Below, piece after piece: positions 38,572 through 46,919 of a stretch of DNA of 64,000 bases (within the stretch, counting starts at the first letter, position 1; each line of letters starts with the position of its first letter). Where the stretch lies: NCBI GenBank assembly GCA_001897605.1, contig MKTL01000024.1:121890-185889 (forward strand), read 5' to 3'. Both the position numbers and the translations under genes were made by a program. This DNA comes from Clostridiales bacterium 38-18. GTDB lineage: Bacteria; Bacillota; Clostridia; Peptostreptococcales; Acidaminobacteraceae. The notes under the pieces were generated by a model. The model did not search any database and was not told the origin of the DNA. It saw nothing but the letters and a program-made list of their open reading frames with translations.

Positions 38572-40314
38572 TTAGACAACCATTTGTTGTAAATCCCAAA
38601 TCCTTTTGTATAACCCATCTGTATGAATGAGTGTTTGATGTGTGCCTTCTTGTATGATTTCACCCTCATCAAGTACGATGATATAATCCGCTTCTGCTAA
38701 GGTCGCAATTCTATGACTGATGATCAGCGTTGTAATGTCTTTGCTTCTTTGCTTAAGTGCACGTCTGATTTTCATATCGGTCTCTGTATCAACTGCACTT
38801 AGAGAATCGTCAAAAATTAAAATGCGTTTGGTTTCATCTATGATGGTTCTCGAAATTGCAACACGCTGTTTCTGACCACCTGAAAGTGAAACCCCTTTTT
38901 CGCCGATTACAGTCTCATAGCCTTCTTTGAAGGTGATAATATTATCATGGATTGAAGCAATTTTTGCTGCTTCCTCAATTTCTGGTGTTTCATATGCCTT
39001 ACTAATAATACCGATATTTTCTTTAACGGTTTTTGCGTATAAATAAGGTTCTTGTAAGACCAAACCGATTTTTCTTCGAATCCACTGTTTTTTTATAGAA
39101 GCGAGTTCATAATCGTCAATCTTTATACTGCCTTCATAATCATAAAGTCTTTGTAGCAAGTGAACCAAGGTTGATTTACCTGATCCTGTCGATCCTAAAA
39201 TCCCCAGTGTCTTACCTGACTCAAGCTTAAAGCTGATATTTTTAAGTGCCTCTTTTCCATCTGGATAAGAGAAATTAACGTTTTCAAACGTAACTGAACC
39301 TTTAATTTCTGGTGCGATTTCTTCTGGTAATTCTACTTCTATTTCTTCGTTTAATATTTCTTCAACTCTTGTAATCGCAACGGTAGTTTTACCAAGCTCG
39401 CTGAGCAGTCGACCCGATTGCTTAACCGGCCAAAGTAGCATTGACTCATAAGTGATAAATGCGATCAATGTACCAATCGTAATGTCACCAGTAATCACCA
39501 TTTGTGCACCAACCACTAGAACAACACCACTTTGAAACAGTGTGATAAGGTCAGAGGATGACCAAAACATCGCTAAAATTTCGATCAGTCTATAGGTTGT
39601 CTTTCTATAGTCTTCATTAACCGTTTCGAACTTATCGATTTCATAGTTCTCACGTCCAAATGCTCTTACAACGCGAACGCCTGAAAGATTTTCCTGTAAT
39701 ACAGTCGTCAATTTGCCTTCAGCTTCATCTGATTTTTTAAACGTCTTTTGAACTTTTGTGAAAAAGACATACGAAAAGATAAAAAGTACTGGAATAAGTG
39801 CTACTGCATAAAGGGTTAATCTTAAGTTCAATGAAAGCATGACGCCTATAGATAAAAAGATCATGAATACAATACGAGCAAGATCTACGATTTGAACCCC
39901 TAAAAATCTTCTAATGGTTTCAACATCTGAGGTACAGCGCTGTATCATATCTCCCGTTTCCTTCTTTGTGTGATGCTCATAAGTCATATATTGAATTTGC
40001 TTGTATAGAGAATTTCTCATATTTTGAGCAATGTTTTCAGCAGCAAAGCTTGAAAGCCAGCCCTTGAAAAATAGAAAAATACCTCTTATTAAATTGATTG
40101 CAACGATGATCCAAACAACTGCAAGTAAGTTCTTTCCAAACCAATCCATCAGGAACTGTAAGTTTCCTGCTGGAACCTCTCCTACTATAGAATCCACAGC
40201 ATATTTGATGAGGATTGGCGTTGCCAATTGCATGACGGTTGCTACGACGATTGAAAAGATGGCTGCTGCAAACGCTAGCCTATACCCTTTCAAATACTTA
40301 AATATGTTTTTCAT
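38572..40314 (-). CDS. ABC exporter half-transporter (degenerate nucleotide-binding site)
   Basis: A 580-residue half-transporter with six helices and an NBD: Walker A GSTGSGKS, signature LSGGQKQR, but Walker B ILIFDDS where the catalytic glutamate is replaced by D. The first methionine in the longer ORF (40344) lacks a ribosome site; AAGGAGGT fits 40314. It is 33 bp upstream of its partner. Two terminators and a 40-codon ORF precede it (see the leader features), so its expression is probably attenuated. Confidence 0.9.
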   Translation of the reverse strand: MKNIFKYLKGYRLAFAAAIFSIVVATVMQLATPILIKYAVDSIVGEVPAGNLQFLMDWFGKNLLAVVWIIVAINLIRGIFLFFKGWLSSFAAENIAQNMRNSLYKQIQYMTYEHHTKKETGDMIQRCTSDVETIRRFLGVQIVDLARIVFMIFLSIGVMLSLNLRLTLYAVALIPVLFIFSYVFFTKVQKTFKKSDEAEGKLTTVLQENLSGVRVVRAFGRENYEIDKFETVNEDYRKTTYRLIEILAMFWSSSDLITLFQSGVVLVVGAQMVITGDITIGTLIAFITYESMLLWPVKQSGRLLSELGKTTVAITRVEEILNEEIEVELPEEIAPEIKGSVTFENVNFSYPDGKEALKNISFKLESGKTLGILGSTGSGKSTLVHLLQRLYDYEGSIKIDDYELASIKKQWIRRKIGLVLQEPYLYAKTVKENIGIISKAYETPEIEEAAKIASIHDNIITFKEGYETVIGEKGVSLSGGQKQRVAISRTIIDETKRILIFDDSLSAVDTETDMKIRRALKQRSKDITTLIISHRIATLAEADYIIVLDEGEIIQEGTHQTLIHTDGLYKRIWDLQQMVV

Positions 40315-40351
40315 TTCTACCTCCTTGTGTCTCTGCGGTTCCATACTTATA

Positions 40352-40382
40352 AATTAAAAAAACCACGATAATCGTGGTTTTA
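40352..40382 (-). terminator. Leader terminator 2 of the ABC operon
   Basis: AAAACCACG/CGTGGTTTT forms a stem around ATTAT, followed on the minus strand by a run of Ts. It ends about 30 bp before the ABC start codon, leaving no room for a promoter between them, so transcription of the exporter must pass it. Its 5' arm can pair with the 3' arm of terminator 1. Confidence 0.85.
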
Positions 40383-40432
40383 TAAAGGTGGACGTTAGAC
40401 CTCAATAAAGAGATCCCCCTAAATTTACAAAT

Positions 40433-40460
40433 AAAAAACCACAGACATTTGCCTGTGGTT
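40433..40460 (-). terminator. Leader terminator 1 of the ABC operon
   Basis: AACCACAG/CTGTGGTT, 8-bp stem with an 8-nt loop, followed by TTTTTTATTT on the minus strand. It lies 22 nt after the stop codon of the 40-residue leader ORF. Confidence 0.87.
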
Positions 40461-40482
40461 GAATGTACAATCTTTCTTATGT

Positions 40483-40605
40483 TCAGAAAGGCAATTCTCC
40501 GCAGGCTGTAACTTTTTTGCAATTAAAATTAGACGCACTCATAGCGTTAAAGCCACGTAACACGACATTCAGTTGATTCATTCTTGCAGTATTAGTCATC
40601 ATCAT
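40483..40605 (-). CDS. 40-residue leader peptide or small peptide precursor upstream of the ABC exporter
   Basis: Too short for routine ORF calling. The ORF starts with three ATGs in a row behind a near-perfect AAGGAGGT and ends in TGA. The peptide is mildly basic, has only two cysteines (29 and 35), a LRGFNAMSASNF segment and ends GELPF. A -35/-10 pair lies 59-87 bp upstream of its start. Because two mutually exclusive terminators follow, I favour an attenuation leader (like bmrB upstream of bmrCD in Bacillus). A secreted two-cysteine peptide exported by the ABC pair is the alternative. No homologue recognised. Confidence 0.7.
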   Translation of the reverse strand: MMMTNTARMNQLNVVLRGFNAMSASNFNCKKVTACGELPF

Positions 40606-40663
40606 TACAACCTCCTTTTTTTTATTAATCAAACTCCTGACTAGTTAAGTTCAATCTAGACAT

Positions 40664-40692
40664 AGGATATCTTAATTTTTTTATATGTGCAA
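40664..40692 (-). promoter_or_regulatory. Promoter of the leader-ABC operon
   Basis: On the minus strand TTGCAC (40687-40692), 17 bp, TATCCT (40664-40669), each 4 of 6 matches to the sigma-A consensus. Transcription from near 40657 would include the leader ORF and both terminators, about 340 nt before the ABC start. Confidence 0.6.
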
Positions 40693-40729
40693 CAATAATT
40701 TACAATTTGTCACATCCTTGTAATATTTC

Positions 40730-41383
40730 TTATCTTTGCCCATACTTGTTAAGATAGAAATCTCTCATAAATCCACAGTCCTCATCGCTGAGTTCCACTG
40801 CCCCACCTATCATTGCAGACAATAACGTCGCCTGTGCAGACTTTTCACATATTAATGCAATTTTAATAGTTTCTTTAAGTGTTGGCCCCGCAGCGAGTAA
40901 CCCATGATTTGCCATGATAACGGCTTGTCTACCTTCAAGTGCTTCAACGACAACCTTACCCAAATCGATAGATCCTGGGAGTCGATACTCTGACACTCTC
41001 ACATTACCACCTACTATTTGAATTAGATCCTCACAAGAGGCTGGTATCGGTTTTCTAGCAATTGCCATCGCCGTACAGTGTACAGAATGCGTATGCACAA
41101 TTGCATTGATATCAGGTCTGTTTTTGTAAATTTCCAAATGAAGAGGTAACTCTATGGATGGCTTCATATTACCATCGATTAGGTTGCCTTCCATGTCTAC
41201 AATAGGAATATTTTCAGGAAGAAGCTTCTCATAGTCAACACCAGTAGGTGTAATTGCTACTAATTCTTCTCCTGGAATTCTAACACTTAAATTGCCCCAT
41301 GTCCCAATGACGAGAGCAGACTTTAAAATGATCAAACTTGTATCAATAATTTCTTTCCTAGCAATTTGATGCTTTAAAGACAT
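40730..41383 (-). CDS. Class II aldolase (5-methylthioribulose / 5-deoxyribulose 1-phosphate aldolase candidate)
   Basis: A 217-residue zinc aldolase of the fuculose-phosphate aldolase family with metal ligands in the HTHSVHC segment and NHGLLAAG, and a catalytic Glu region (PSIELPLHLEIY). In this position, last gene after the phosphorylase and isomerase, the likely reaction is cleavage of 5-methylthioribulose-1-phosphate (or 5-deoxyribulose-1-phosphate) to DHAP plus methylthioacetaldehyde (or acetaldehyde), the DHAP shunt. The dehydratase MtnB belongs to the same superfamily, but the later enzymes of the classical methionine salvage pathway (MtnW/X/C/D) are not seen here. AAGGAGG precedes the ATG. 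Confidence 0.8.
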   Translation of the reverse strand: MSLKHQIARKEIIDTSLIILKSALVIGTWGNLSVRIPGEELVAITPTGVDYEKLLPENIPIVDMEGNLIDGNMKPSIELPLHLEIYKNRPDINAIVHTHSVHCTAMAIARKPIPASCEDLIQIVGGNVRVSEYRLPGSIDLGKVVVEALEGRQAVIMANHGLLAAGPTLKETIKIALICEKSAQATLLSAMIGGAVELSDEDCGFMRDFYLNKYGQR

Positions 41384-41393
41384 AATAGCCTCC

Positions 41394-42164
41394 TTAAAGG
41401 ATTATCAATGACTGATCACAGCGACACTTAACCTCGCTTGATCCTTGCGTTAAAAGCTTTATAAAAAGCTGTGTTAAAGATTCTTTGTTCTTTCCCATCG
41501 CTTCATCAATCACATGCCCTTCTATTTGTACGCCTTCAATCCCAGTACACCAGTTTGTGATGATTCCTAAAGCAGAATAACACATACCCAGTTCTTTTGC
41601 AAGGACGCACTCAGGCACATTGGTCATGCCAACAACATCACCGCCAAGCTTTTGATACATTCTAATCTCTGCAGCCGTTTCAAACCTCGGTCCCTCAGTG
41701 CAAACATAGACCGCTTCTCCTTTATAAGAAAGATCCGTCAAAGAAACAGCATTTTTAAATCGATCGATCAAGTTGGGACAATAGGGCTGTGTCATTTCCA
41801 CATGTGCGACTTTTGTTTCACCGCCTTCATAAAAGGTTTGGACTCTTGATTTTGTGAAATCTAAAAAATCGTTAATAACGACCACATCACCCGGTTCGAA
41901 AGCAGGGTTCATCGAACCTACCGCACACGTCGCATAAATTTCTTTCACTTCAAGCTGTTTTAATGCCATCATATTTGCTCTGTAATTGATTTTATGAGGC
42001 GGAGCACTATGTCCCTTGCCATGACGTGCTAGGAAGACGATTTCTTGATCACCTACTCGAATCAAATCGCATTCAACCGCACCATAGAGGGTCTCTACTG
42101 TTCTCTGTTCAACCTCATTACTTAACCCATATATACCAGTGCCGCCAATAATTGCTTTTCTCAT
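41394..42164 (-). CDS. mtnP: MTA/MTI phosphorylase (methylthioadenosine or methylthioinosine phosphorylase)
   Basis: A 256-residue PNP-family phosphorylase. Starts RKAIIGGTGIYGL, with the phosphate loop ARHGKGH, CAVGSMNPAFEPGD and EGPRFETAAEIRM. In human MTAP the adenine is read by two aspartates in TDYD; here the matching stretch is TNWC, so the first is Asn. That favours a 6-oxopurine (methylthioinosine or inosine-type) substrate, consistent with the nearby MTA deaminase. 4 bp from mtnA. I keep the name mtnP with that reservation. Confidence 0.87.
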   Translation of the reverse strand: MRKAIIGGTGIYGLSNEVEQRTVETLYGAVECDLIRVGDQEIVFLARHGKGHSAPPHKINYRANMMALKQLEVKEIYATCAVGSMNPAFEPGDVVVINDFLDFTKSRVQTFYEGGETKVAHVEMTQPYCPNLIDRFKNAVSLTDLSYKGEAVYVCTEGPRFETAAEIRMYQKLGGDVVGMTNVPECVLAKELGMCYSALGIITNWCTGIEGVQIEGHVIDEAMGKNKESLTQLFIKLLTQGSSEVKCRCDQSLIIL

Positions 42165-42167
42165 CGT

Positions 42168-43205
42168 TTACTCCTCAATTAATTTATCTAAAATCGACTG
42201 TGTAAAAGGTGGGTATAAAATCCCTTTTTCAGTTACAATCGCCGTGATAAACTCATTTGGCGTCACATCAAACGCAGGATTATAAACGTGAATGCCATTA
42301 GGTGCAACTTGTTCCTCGCCAACATGCGTCACTTCCCTAGCGTCTCTTAGCTCAATTTCAATGGCTTCACCACTTTTAATGTCTAAATCAAAAGTTGTAG
42401 AAGGCGCTACGACATAAAATGGTACATTGTATCTTTTTGCAATCACCGATAGCATAAAGGTACCTATTTTATTGGCTGTGTCACCATTTCTAGCGATTCG
42501 ATCTGCCCCGACAAAGATCTTATTGATCTTTCCATCACGGATTAAACTCGCTGCTGCATTATCTGGAATCAGTGTAGCAGGTATCCCTTCTGTCACAAGC
42601 TCCCAAGCGGTTAGCCTTGCCCCTTGTAATCTCGGTCTGGTTTCATCTGCAAAAACATGAATGCTTTTACCGGTTTCATGTGCCTCTCTGATTACCCCTA
42701 GTGCAGTGCCATAAGCCACAGTAGCAAGCGCACCCGTATTGCAGTGCGTTAAAATTTGATCGTTTTGATCAACCAATGTATTACCAAAAACAGCCATCGC
42801 TTTGCAAGACGCCGCATCCTCATTAAAAATCGCATCTGCCTCACTCTTTATCACTTTTAAAATTTCATTTACTGAGCTTGAATGAATTGACGCTATCTTT
42901 TCCATAATTCTCGAAGTCGCCCACATTAAATTAACCGCAGTTGGTCGACTCGCGTCCAATATAGCTTTCACGTCGTAAAGCTTTTGAAGGTCTAGTTCAT
43001 CCCCTAATTCAAGAGCACCGATATACATCCCATAAGCAGCTGTTGCACCAATTGCAGGTGCACCTCTCACCACCATGTCCTTGATGGCAAAGATCACCTC
43101 AGCAAGTGTTTTGCATTCAAAGTACGCCGTCGTTACAGGTAATTTTCTTTGATCGAGTAAAACCAATCTATTTTCATGAAACTGAATCGCATAAAATGCA
43201 GCCAT
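42168..43205 (-). CDS. mtnA: Methylthioribose-1-phosphate isomerase
   Basis: Isomerises 5-methylthioribose-1-phosphate (or 5-deoxyribose-1-phosphate) to the ribulose. 345 residues with RGAPAIGATAAYG, THCNTGALATVAYGTA (catalytic Cys) and GADRIARNGDTANKIGT (catalytic Asp), the MtnA/eIF2B-like signature. GGAGGAG fits the ATG at 43205; a start at 43223 lacks one. It is upstream of mtnP by 3 bp and downstream of the deaminase. Confidence 0.94.
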   Translation of the reverse strand: MAAFYAIQFHENRLVLLDQRKLPVTTAYFECKTLAEVIFAIKDMVVRGAPAIGATAAYGMYIGALELGDELDLQKLYDVKAILDASRPTAVNLMWATSRIMEKIASIHSSSVNEILKVIKSEADAIFNEDAASCKAMAVFGNTLVDQNDQILTHCNTGALATVAYGTALGVIREAHETGKSIHVFADETRPRLQGARLTAWELVTEGIPATLIPDNAAASLIRDGKINKIFVGADRIARNGDTANKIGTFMLSVIAKRYNVPFYVVAPSTTFDLDIKSGEAIEIELRDAREVTHVGEEQVAPNGIHVYNPAFDVTPNEFITAIVTEKGILYPPFTQSILDKLIEE

Positions 43206-43268
43206 TTTCTCCTCCAAATCCATCCCTTTAAACTCTTCAAATATATTCTAATGATTATAGTCTACTAA

Positions 43269-44561
43269 TTAAATTCTACTGATTAAATCCCTTGCGATTA
43301 TTGAAGCCTTTTCCTTAATTACTTGCTCATCAAACGTTAGAATTTGACGATTTTCATATAGAATTTTCCCATTGCACATAACAAAATCCACATCTGATGC
43401 TTGCGCCGAATATACCATCAAAGATATTAAATCATGTGTTGGCAAAAGATGTGCTTGATTAAAATCTAAAAGTATAAGATCCGCTTTTTTACCAACCTCT
43501 AAACTGCCGACCGTTTCATCAATTCCAAGTGCCTTTGCGCCATTAATCGTAGCCATTTTAAGCACCTCATACGCTGGAAGAGCTGTCGGATCCTCTAAAA
43601 TCCCCTTATTCACTAAGCCAGCAAGGTGCATCTCTTCAAATAAATTGAGATTATTATTTGATGAAGCGCCATCCGTTCCCAGAGCCACATTGACACCTGC
43701 ATTCAGCATTTTCTGAATGGGCGCAAACCCGTTGCCCAGCTTTAAATTGCTACTTGGATTGTACAGAACACTGGTCCCAGTTTTTCTGAGCAATTCAATG
43801 TCCTCTTCTGATACATGTACACAGTGCGCACCACTGGTTTTGCCGCTAAGTAATCCCAGCTCATTCACCTTTTGAATCGGTGACATCCCAAAATTTTTAT
43901 AAGATTCAGATACCTCAAATCGACTTTCAGACAGGTGAATATGAAGTGGGACATCTAAATCCTTAGCAAGCGCACCACATTTTATTAAATACGCCTCCGG
44001 ACAGGTATAAGGTGCATGTGGCGCAACCTCTATTACGATTCGTCCATCTGCAGCGAGATTCAATTCTCGATACAGATTTCTAACCTTATCGATGCCACTT
44101 GCATCCGGGTCAGCCACACCGATTAAGCCTTCGCCCAAGTTGGCTCTAACACCAGATAATTCAACTGCCTTCGCGACTTCATCCATATGAAAATACATAT
44201 CTCTAAACGACGTACAGCCTGATTTAATCAGCTCAGCTATACTAAGCATCGTCCCATAGTAGATATCTTCTGAAGTGAGCTTTGCCTCCACTGGCCAAAT
44301 CTTTTCACTCAACCAAGTCATTAAAGGCAAGTCGTCGGCATAATTTCTTAGCAGCGACATCGCCATATGCGTATGTGCATTAATTAACCCAGGCATCGCA
44401 ATATGGTCCATACCATCAATGACTTTATCCGCATTAAATGTACTTGGCACCTCACCAATGAACACAATGTTCTGATCCTCAATCCCAATATTACCTTTAA
44501 AAACACTTGGATAACTAGGCGACATGGATATAATCTCAATATCTTTAATTAAAACTTTCAT
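43269..44561 (-). CDS. mtaD: 5-methylthioadenosine/S-adenosylhomocysteine deaminase
   Basis: A 430-residue amidohydrolase that deaminates MTA, SAH or 5'-deoxyadenosine to the inosine forms. Metal ligands are in NAHTHMAMSLLRNYADD, HIHLSES, HCVHVSEED and GTDGASSNNN, and DLPLMTWLSEKIWP is the family signature. It is the first gene of the salvage cluster, behind AGGAGTGG. Together with mtnP, mtnA and the aldolase it makes a complete nucleoside-to-DHAP route. Confidence 0.9.
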   Translation of the reverse strand: MKVLIKDIEIISMSPSYPSVFKGNIGIEDQNIVFIGEVPSTFNADKVIDGMDHIAMPGLINAHTHMAMSLLRNYADDLPLMTWLSEKIWPVEAKLTSEDIYYGTMLSIAELIKSGCTSFRDMYFHMDEVAKAVELSGVRANLGEGLIGVADPDASGIDKVRNLYRELNLAADGRIVIEVAPHAPYTCPEAYLIKCGALAKDLDVPLHIHLSESRFEVSESYKNFGMSPIQKVNELGLLSGKTSGAHCVHVSEEDIELLRKTGTSVLYNPSSNLKLGNGFAPIQKMLNAGVNVALGTDGASSNNNLNLFEEMHLAGLVNKGILEDPTALPAYEVLKMATINGAKALGIDETVGSLEVGKKADLILLDFNQAHLLPTHDLISLMVYSAQASDVDFVMCNGKILYENRQILTFDEQVIKEKASIIARDLISRI

Positions 44562-44604
44562 AAGCCACTCCTAAAAATTATCATTTGGGAACACGTCATA
44601 GCCT

Positions 44605-45312
44605 TTAAATTAAATTTGAATGGATGATACTTTTGATTGTTTCAGTTAATCCTTTTGTATCTTTATTCATCTCATCTGTGATCTCTATCGGATCAGAAAC
44701 GATAATAACCACTTTAGACGGTTTTATTTTAAATGATCCTTTTCTCATAAGATCAATTGAACCCTTTATAGTAACTGGTACAATGGGTACGCCGGACTTC
44801 GTAGCAAGCTTTAAACCGCCCGGTTTGAAATCACCGAGCGCCCCAGACTCACTTCTAGTTCCTTCAGGAAACAGGACGATAGACTGTCCCTCTTTGAGAT
44901 AACCAATCCCTTCTGAGATACCTTTTACTTGCTGACGAATATCATTTCGATCCATAAACACACATCTCATATATTTCATCCAATCACTTACGAATGGCAT
45001 TTTAAGGGTTTCAATTTTAGCGATAAAGCCTTTTGATTTAGGTAACTGGGTTAACATCAGGGGAATATCAAAATTACTTTGATGATTACCTACGTATAAG
45101 ACTGCTGTATCCATAGGGATTTTTTCTAAGCCAATTATCTCAACCTTGCATCCTGCTAAACTAAGCAGTGAGCTCATCCACTGTCTTGCCTTTTTATCTG
45201 CATATTGCATTTGCTCTGAGGAATTTTTTATGGACTTTGCTTTAAAATAGCTTGGAATATAGAATAATAGGCTCACCCAGAAATAGATAAACCAGATCGC
45301 GGTTCTTAACAT
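44605..45312 (-). CDS. plsC: 1-acyl-sn-glycerol-3-phosphate acyltransferase
   Basis: Makes phosphatidic acid. 235 residues with an N-terminal membrane helix (about 5-22), the NHQSNFDIPL active site (HX4D), the FPEGTRS motif and PVTIKGS. Length and motifs are typical of PlsC. The gene stands between the histidine kinase and the salvage cluster with no tight coupling; a hairpin (45332-45359) lies just before it. Confidence 0.93.
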   Translation of the reverse strand: MLRTAIWFIYFWVSLLFYIPSYFKAKSIKNSSEQMQYADKKARQWMSSLLSLAGCKVEIIGLEKIPMDTAVLYVGNHQSNFDIPLMLTQLPKSKGFIAKIETLKMPFVSDWMKYMRCVFMDRNDIRQQVKGISEGIGYLKEGQSIVLFPEGTRSESGALGDFKPGGLKLATKSGVPIVPVTIKGSIDLMRKGSFKIKPSKVVIIVSDPIEITDEMNKDTKGLTETIKSIIHSNLI

Positions 45313-45331
45313 TACGCCTCCTTATGCACAA

Positions 45332-45359
45332 GATACCCTCACGTTAAAGTGAGGGTATC
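45332..45359. repeat. Perfect hairpin upstream of plsC
   Basis: GATACCCTCAC (45332-45342) and GTGAGGGTATC (45349-45359) form an 11-bp stem around a 6-nt loop. GTTTTG follows on the plus strand, none on the minus. It could terminate plus-strand transcription or act on the plsC/kinase unit as an RNA hairpin. Confidence 0.55.
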
Positions 45360-45433
45360 GTTTTGATATATTCAATATACTATAGATTTGATTTAACTGC
45401 CACTTATATAGCAAATTTTTATACGGCTCTCTT

Positions 45434-45471
45434 CCCAGCAGTGTATTCACTATGGTCTACCAAATACTGGG
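45434..45471. other. Possible three-way-junction structure between the histidine kinase and plsC
   Basis: CCCAG (45434-45438) pairs with CTGGG (45467-45471), enclosing an AGTG/CACT hairpin (45440-45451) and a GGT/ACC mini-hairpin (45454-45461). The stems are short. I do not recognise a known RNA class. It is a candidate only. Confidence 0.3.
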
Positions 45472-45504
45472 CGCATCGCTTAGATGAAAGATCATATATT
45501 AAGG

Positions 45505-46785
45505 TTAAATGGGTTGCGTATAAGGAATCCAAATTTTAAAGCTAGTGCCTTCACCTATCACAGTATCCACGTTAATTTTTCCTTTGTGCTTATCAACGAT
45601 AATATTATATGAAATACTTAATCCTAAACCAGTTCCTTGACCAACGGGCTTTGTTGTGAAAAAAGGATCAAATATTTTACTTAAGTTATCTTCCGTAATG
45701 CCACAACCATTGTCGCCAATACTCAGTGTTACTCCTTCAAGATCAGGAACTGTGTTTATTTTTATTAAGCCAGTACCATCTGTTCGATACCCTTTAATCG
45801 CATGTGCCGCATTAATAATAAGATTAACCAAAACTTGTTCAATTTGTCCCTTGTTACAGAAGACAGGTGGACAAGGAGCTAAGGTTTTTTCAACAGTTGC
45901 AACATATTTAACTTCATTGTTGACGACTATAAGTACCTCTTCTATCAACTCATTAGGATCAACGTACTCAAAATAATTCTCATCTGATATCCTTGCGAAG
46001 TTACGCATACTGCTAACTATTTTGGCGACGCGATCTAAGCCCTTTTGAGAATCATTAATTAGTTCTGGAAAATCATCAAAGACAAAATCCATATCGTATT
46101 TATTCCAGTAAAAATGATTGTCCGTTCGAATGCTTTCAAGTGTTGCATCCTCTCTGTCTAGCTTAAAAATCATATCCTTAATATAATTCTCAAAGCTATC
46201 CACATATTGTCTAATATTAGTATAATTGCTAATAACAAACGCTAATGGGTTATTGATTTCATGTGCTATGCCTGCCGCCAATTCACCTATAGCAACCAAT
46301 TTCTCTTTTTGTACCAAATGATACTGTGCTTCCTTTAAGCTGTCATTGACTTTCTTAAGCTCAGCATTTTGGTTTTCTAAAAGCTCAGCGGTTTGTTTCA
46401 GCTTTTTCTCGTTTGCAATTTCTCGCAGTGTGGAATTGATTCTAGATATAAAATCCATTTCTTCAAATGGTTTTTTTATATAATCTGAAGCCCCTAGATC
46501 AAAGCACGCCTTAAGTGTTTTTGAATCATTAATCGTGGTAAGCATAATAATTTTAGGCATATATTTTATTTCACTTACATGTAAATATTCTAACACCTGA
46601 AGACCAGATAGCTTCGGCATGATAATATCTAGTAGAACCAAATCAATCTGATCCTGAAAAATGAAATTGAGTGCTTCTTCACCATCTTGGGCGTATTCTA
46701 TATCGCAGTCAATATCAAACTTTACTAGTGTATCTCTAGCAATGAACTGATTAATCTTACTGTCCTCAACGATTAAAATCCTCAT
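45505..46785 (-). CDS. Response-regulator/histidine-kinase hybrid
   Basis: A 426-residue cytoplasmic protein with no membrane segment. N-terminal receiver (about 1-120; phospho-Asp in VLLDIIMPKLSG, and KKPF), coiled coil, HisKA-type dimerisation with the phospho-His in GELAAGIAHEINNPLAF, and an HATPase domain with N box (LVNLIINAAHAI), G1 (IGDNGCGI) and G2 (GTGLGLSI). The REC comes first, so it may receive phosphate from another kinase. No output-domain response regulator is adjacent. GGAGGCAGAT fits ATG 46785. Confidence 0.9.
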   Translation of the reverse strand: MRILIVEDSKINQFIARDTLVKFDIDCDIEYAQDGEEALNFIFQDQIDLVLLDIIMPKLSGLQVLEYLHVSEIKYMPKIIMLTTINDSKTLKACFDLGASDYIKKPFEEMDFISRINSTLREIANEKKLKQTAELLENQNAELKKVNDSLKEAQYHLVQKEKLVAIGELAAGIAHEINNPLAFVISNYTNIRQYVDSFENYIKDMIFKLDREDATLESIRTDNHFYWNKYDMDFVFDDFPELINDSQKGLDRVAKIVSSMRNFARISDENYFEYVDPNELIEEVLIVVNNEVKYVATVEKTLAPCPPVFCNKGQIEQVLVNLIINAAHAIKGYRTDGTGLIKINTVPDLEGVTLSIGDNGCGITEDNLSKIFDPFFTTKPVGQGTGLGLSISYNIIVDKHKGKINVDTVIGEGTSFKIWIPYTQPI

Positions 46786-46919
46786 ATCTGCCTCCAAAAT
46801 TTTAGGTTATACATACAACTGCTCATTCATTTGAATAACTGGTTATCCTATACCCAAAAATTAGTAGATTCACTAATGATTCTATATATATTTTATCTGA
46901 ACTAGTTTACATTCAATTG

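Noticed and set aside
40298..40522. 74-residue minus-strand ORF overlapping the ABC leader
   Set aside because: It runs through both terminator stems and the ABC ribosome site and has no good start signal. The 40-codon ORF with AAGGAGGT is the better candidate.
45434..45471. Thought of as a 5S rRNA or c-di-GMP riboswitch fragment
   Set aside because: The core motifs of those RNAs are missing; only short stems remain, so it is listed as an unclassified candidate.
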